Below are positions 5,439 to 5,589 of a stretch of DNA of 5,589 nt, piece by piece. Within the stretch, counting starts at the first letter, position 1, and every line of letters begins with the position of its first letter. The notes below the pieces were generated by a model. It was not told the DNA's origin and ran no database searches. It saw only the letters and a list, made by a program, of their open reading frames with translations. Made by a program: the position numbers and the translations under genes. The stretch lies in NCBI GenBank assembly GCA_004552725.1, contig SFNM01000117.1, positions 1 to 5,589 on the forward strand. Reading direction: 5' to 3'. The stretch comes from Bacteroidales bacterium. Its GTDB lineage: Bacteria; Bacteroidota; Bacteroidia; Bacteroidales; Muribaculaceae.

Positions 5439-5469
5439 CAAAAGTAAAATCCTCACCCCAAAAAACAAG
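5439..5469 (-). promoter_or_regulatory. Promoter of the sigma factor operon
   Basis: On the minus strand, CTTG (5469-5466) is followed after exactly 19 bp by TACTTTTG (5446-5439), matching the Bacteroidota -33/-7 pattern TTTG-N17-23-TAnnTTTG with one mismatch. Transcription would start near 5432-5435, about 18 nt before the ATG at 5415. The primary-sigma-like sequence suggests basal expression by the housekeeping polymerase rather than strict autoregulation. Confidence 0.7.
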
Positions 5470-5509
5470 TAGAGAATGGTAAAGAATGGGTAGATAAAGG
5501 TAGAGAATG
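5469..5509 (-). repeat. Four ~10-bp direct repeats upstream of the sigma operon promoter
   Basis: On the plus strand, units at 5469-5478 (GTAGAGAATG), 5479-5488 (GTAAAGAATG), 5490-5499 (GTAGATAAAG) and 5500-5509 (GTAGAGAATG) follow each other with a period of 10-11 bp, about one helical turn. The first and last units are identical and the middle two differ by one to three bases. The array touches the -33 box of the sigma operon promoter, where an activator array would lie. The binding protein is unknown. Confidence 0.55.
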
Positions 5510-5511
5510 AG

Positions 5512-5541
5512 ACACAAATTTTTTTTGAAAAAAATTTGTGT
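5512..5541. promoter_or_regulatory. Perfect palindrome with 14-bp arms in the divergent control region
   Basis: Arms 5512-5525 and 5528-5541 (ACACAAATTTTTTT and its complement) are exact inverted repeats separated by TG. The right arm contains the TTTG -33 box (5535-5538) of the rightward promoter, so a dimeric protein bound here would compete with or assist polymerase. As RNA it would be an AT-rich hairpin with A/T runs, so a two-way terminator is possible but poorly placed. Confidence 0.5.
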
Positions 5542-5566
5542 ATTTTAGAAATTATGTATAAATTTG
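5535..5566 (+). promoter_or_regulatory. Rightward Bacteroidota promoter for a gene beyond the right edge
   Basis: TTTG (5535-5538) is followed after 20 bp by TAAATTTG (5559-5566), a perfect match to both the -33 and -7 consensus boxes. Transcription should begin near 5571-5574 and leave the window to the right. No start codon is visible before the edge, so the gene it serves is unknown. It is divergent from the sigma operon. Confidence 0.75.
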
Positions 5567-5589
5567 CGTGCAACTCCACCCACGCCGAG

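Overview
The window looks like ordinary chromosome of a Bacteroidota bacterium, most likely an anaerobic gut Bacteroidales (Muribaculaceae or a close relative; the family is inferred, not proven). The clues are Bacteroidota-type promoter elements (-7 TAnnTTTG, once with a perfect TTTG -33 partner at 20 bp), A/T-rich leaders without Shine-Dalgarno sequences, a MeaB chaperone GTPase (succinate/propionate metabolism), a DUF1573 secreted protein, and a Bacteroidales-type ECF sigma operon. Protein-coding DNA is moderately GC-rich and the intergenic DNA is AT-rich. I see no insertion sequence, phage gene, CRISPR array, tRNA or rRNA.

Left edge (1-289): noncoding. It holds a strong intrinsic terminator for something off the left side, a second stable hairpin without a T-tract, a 12-bp direct repeat linking the two, and a -7 promoter element just before meaB. 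Plus-strand block (290-3991): meaB and a DUF1573 gene are 2 nt apart and form an operon. A 240-nt spacer then carries a terminator-like hairpin, an AT-rich stretch, a small palindrome and the recA -7 element. recA follows, then a two-tier hairpin and tcdA (ct6A37 tRNA modification). A 124-nt convergent spacer (3992-4115) contains a perfect 13-bp inverted repeat.

Minus-strand block (5415 down to 4116): three tightly packed genes, 5 and 2 nt apart, encode an ECF sigma factor, a small one-pass membrane protein with an acidic outer tail, and a small, very basic exported Spy/CpxP-like helical protein. The layout resembles envelope-stress modules in which a membrane anti-sigma factor and a CpxP/Spy-fold periplasmic protein control an ECF sigma factor (CnrYXH is the closest named analogue). 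This is the most interesting part of the window, but the anti-sigma role is inferred. The right end (5416-5589) is a divergent control region with a promoter for the sigma operon, four ~10-bp direct repeats, a perfect 14-bp-arm palindrome, and a rightward consensus promoter for a gene beyond the edge.

Four of the seven genes are housekeeping or metabolic, or of a widespread uncharacterised family (MeaB, DUF1573, RecA, TcdA). The other three form one regulatory unit. Three gene starts (meaB, tcdA, sigma) are placed downstream of the longest open frame because promoter elements or a hairpin occupy the upstream part.
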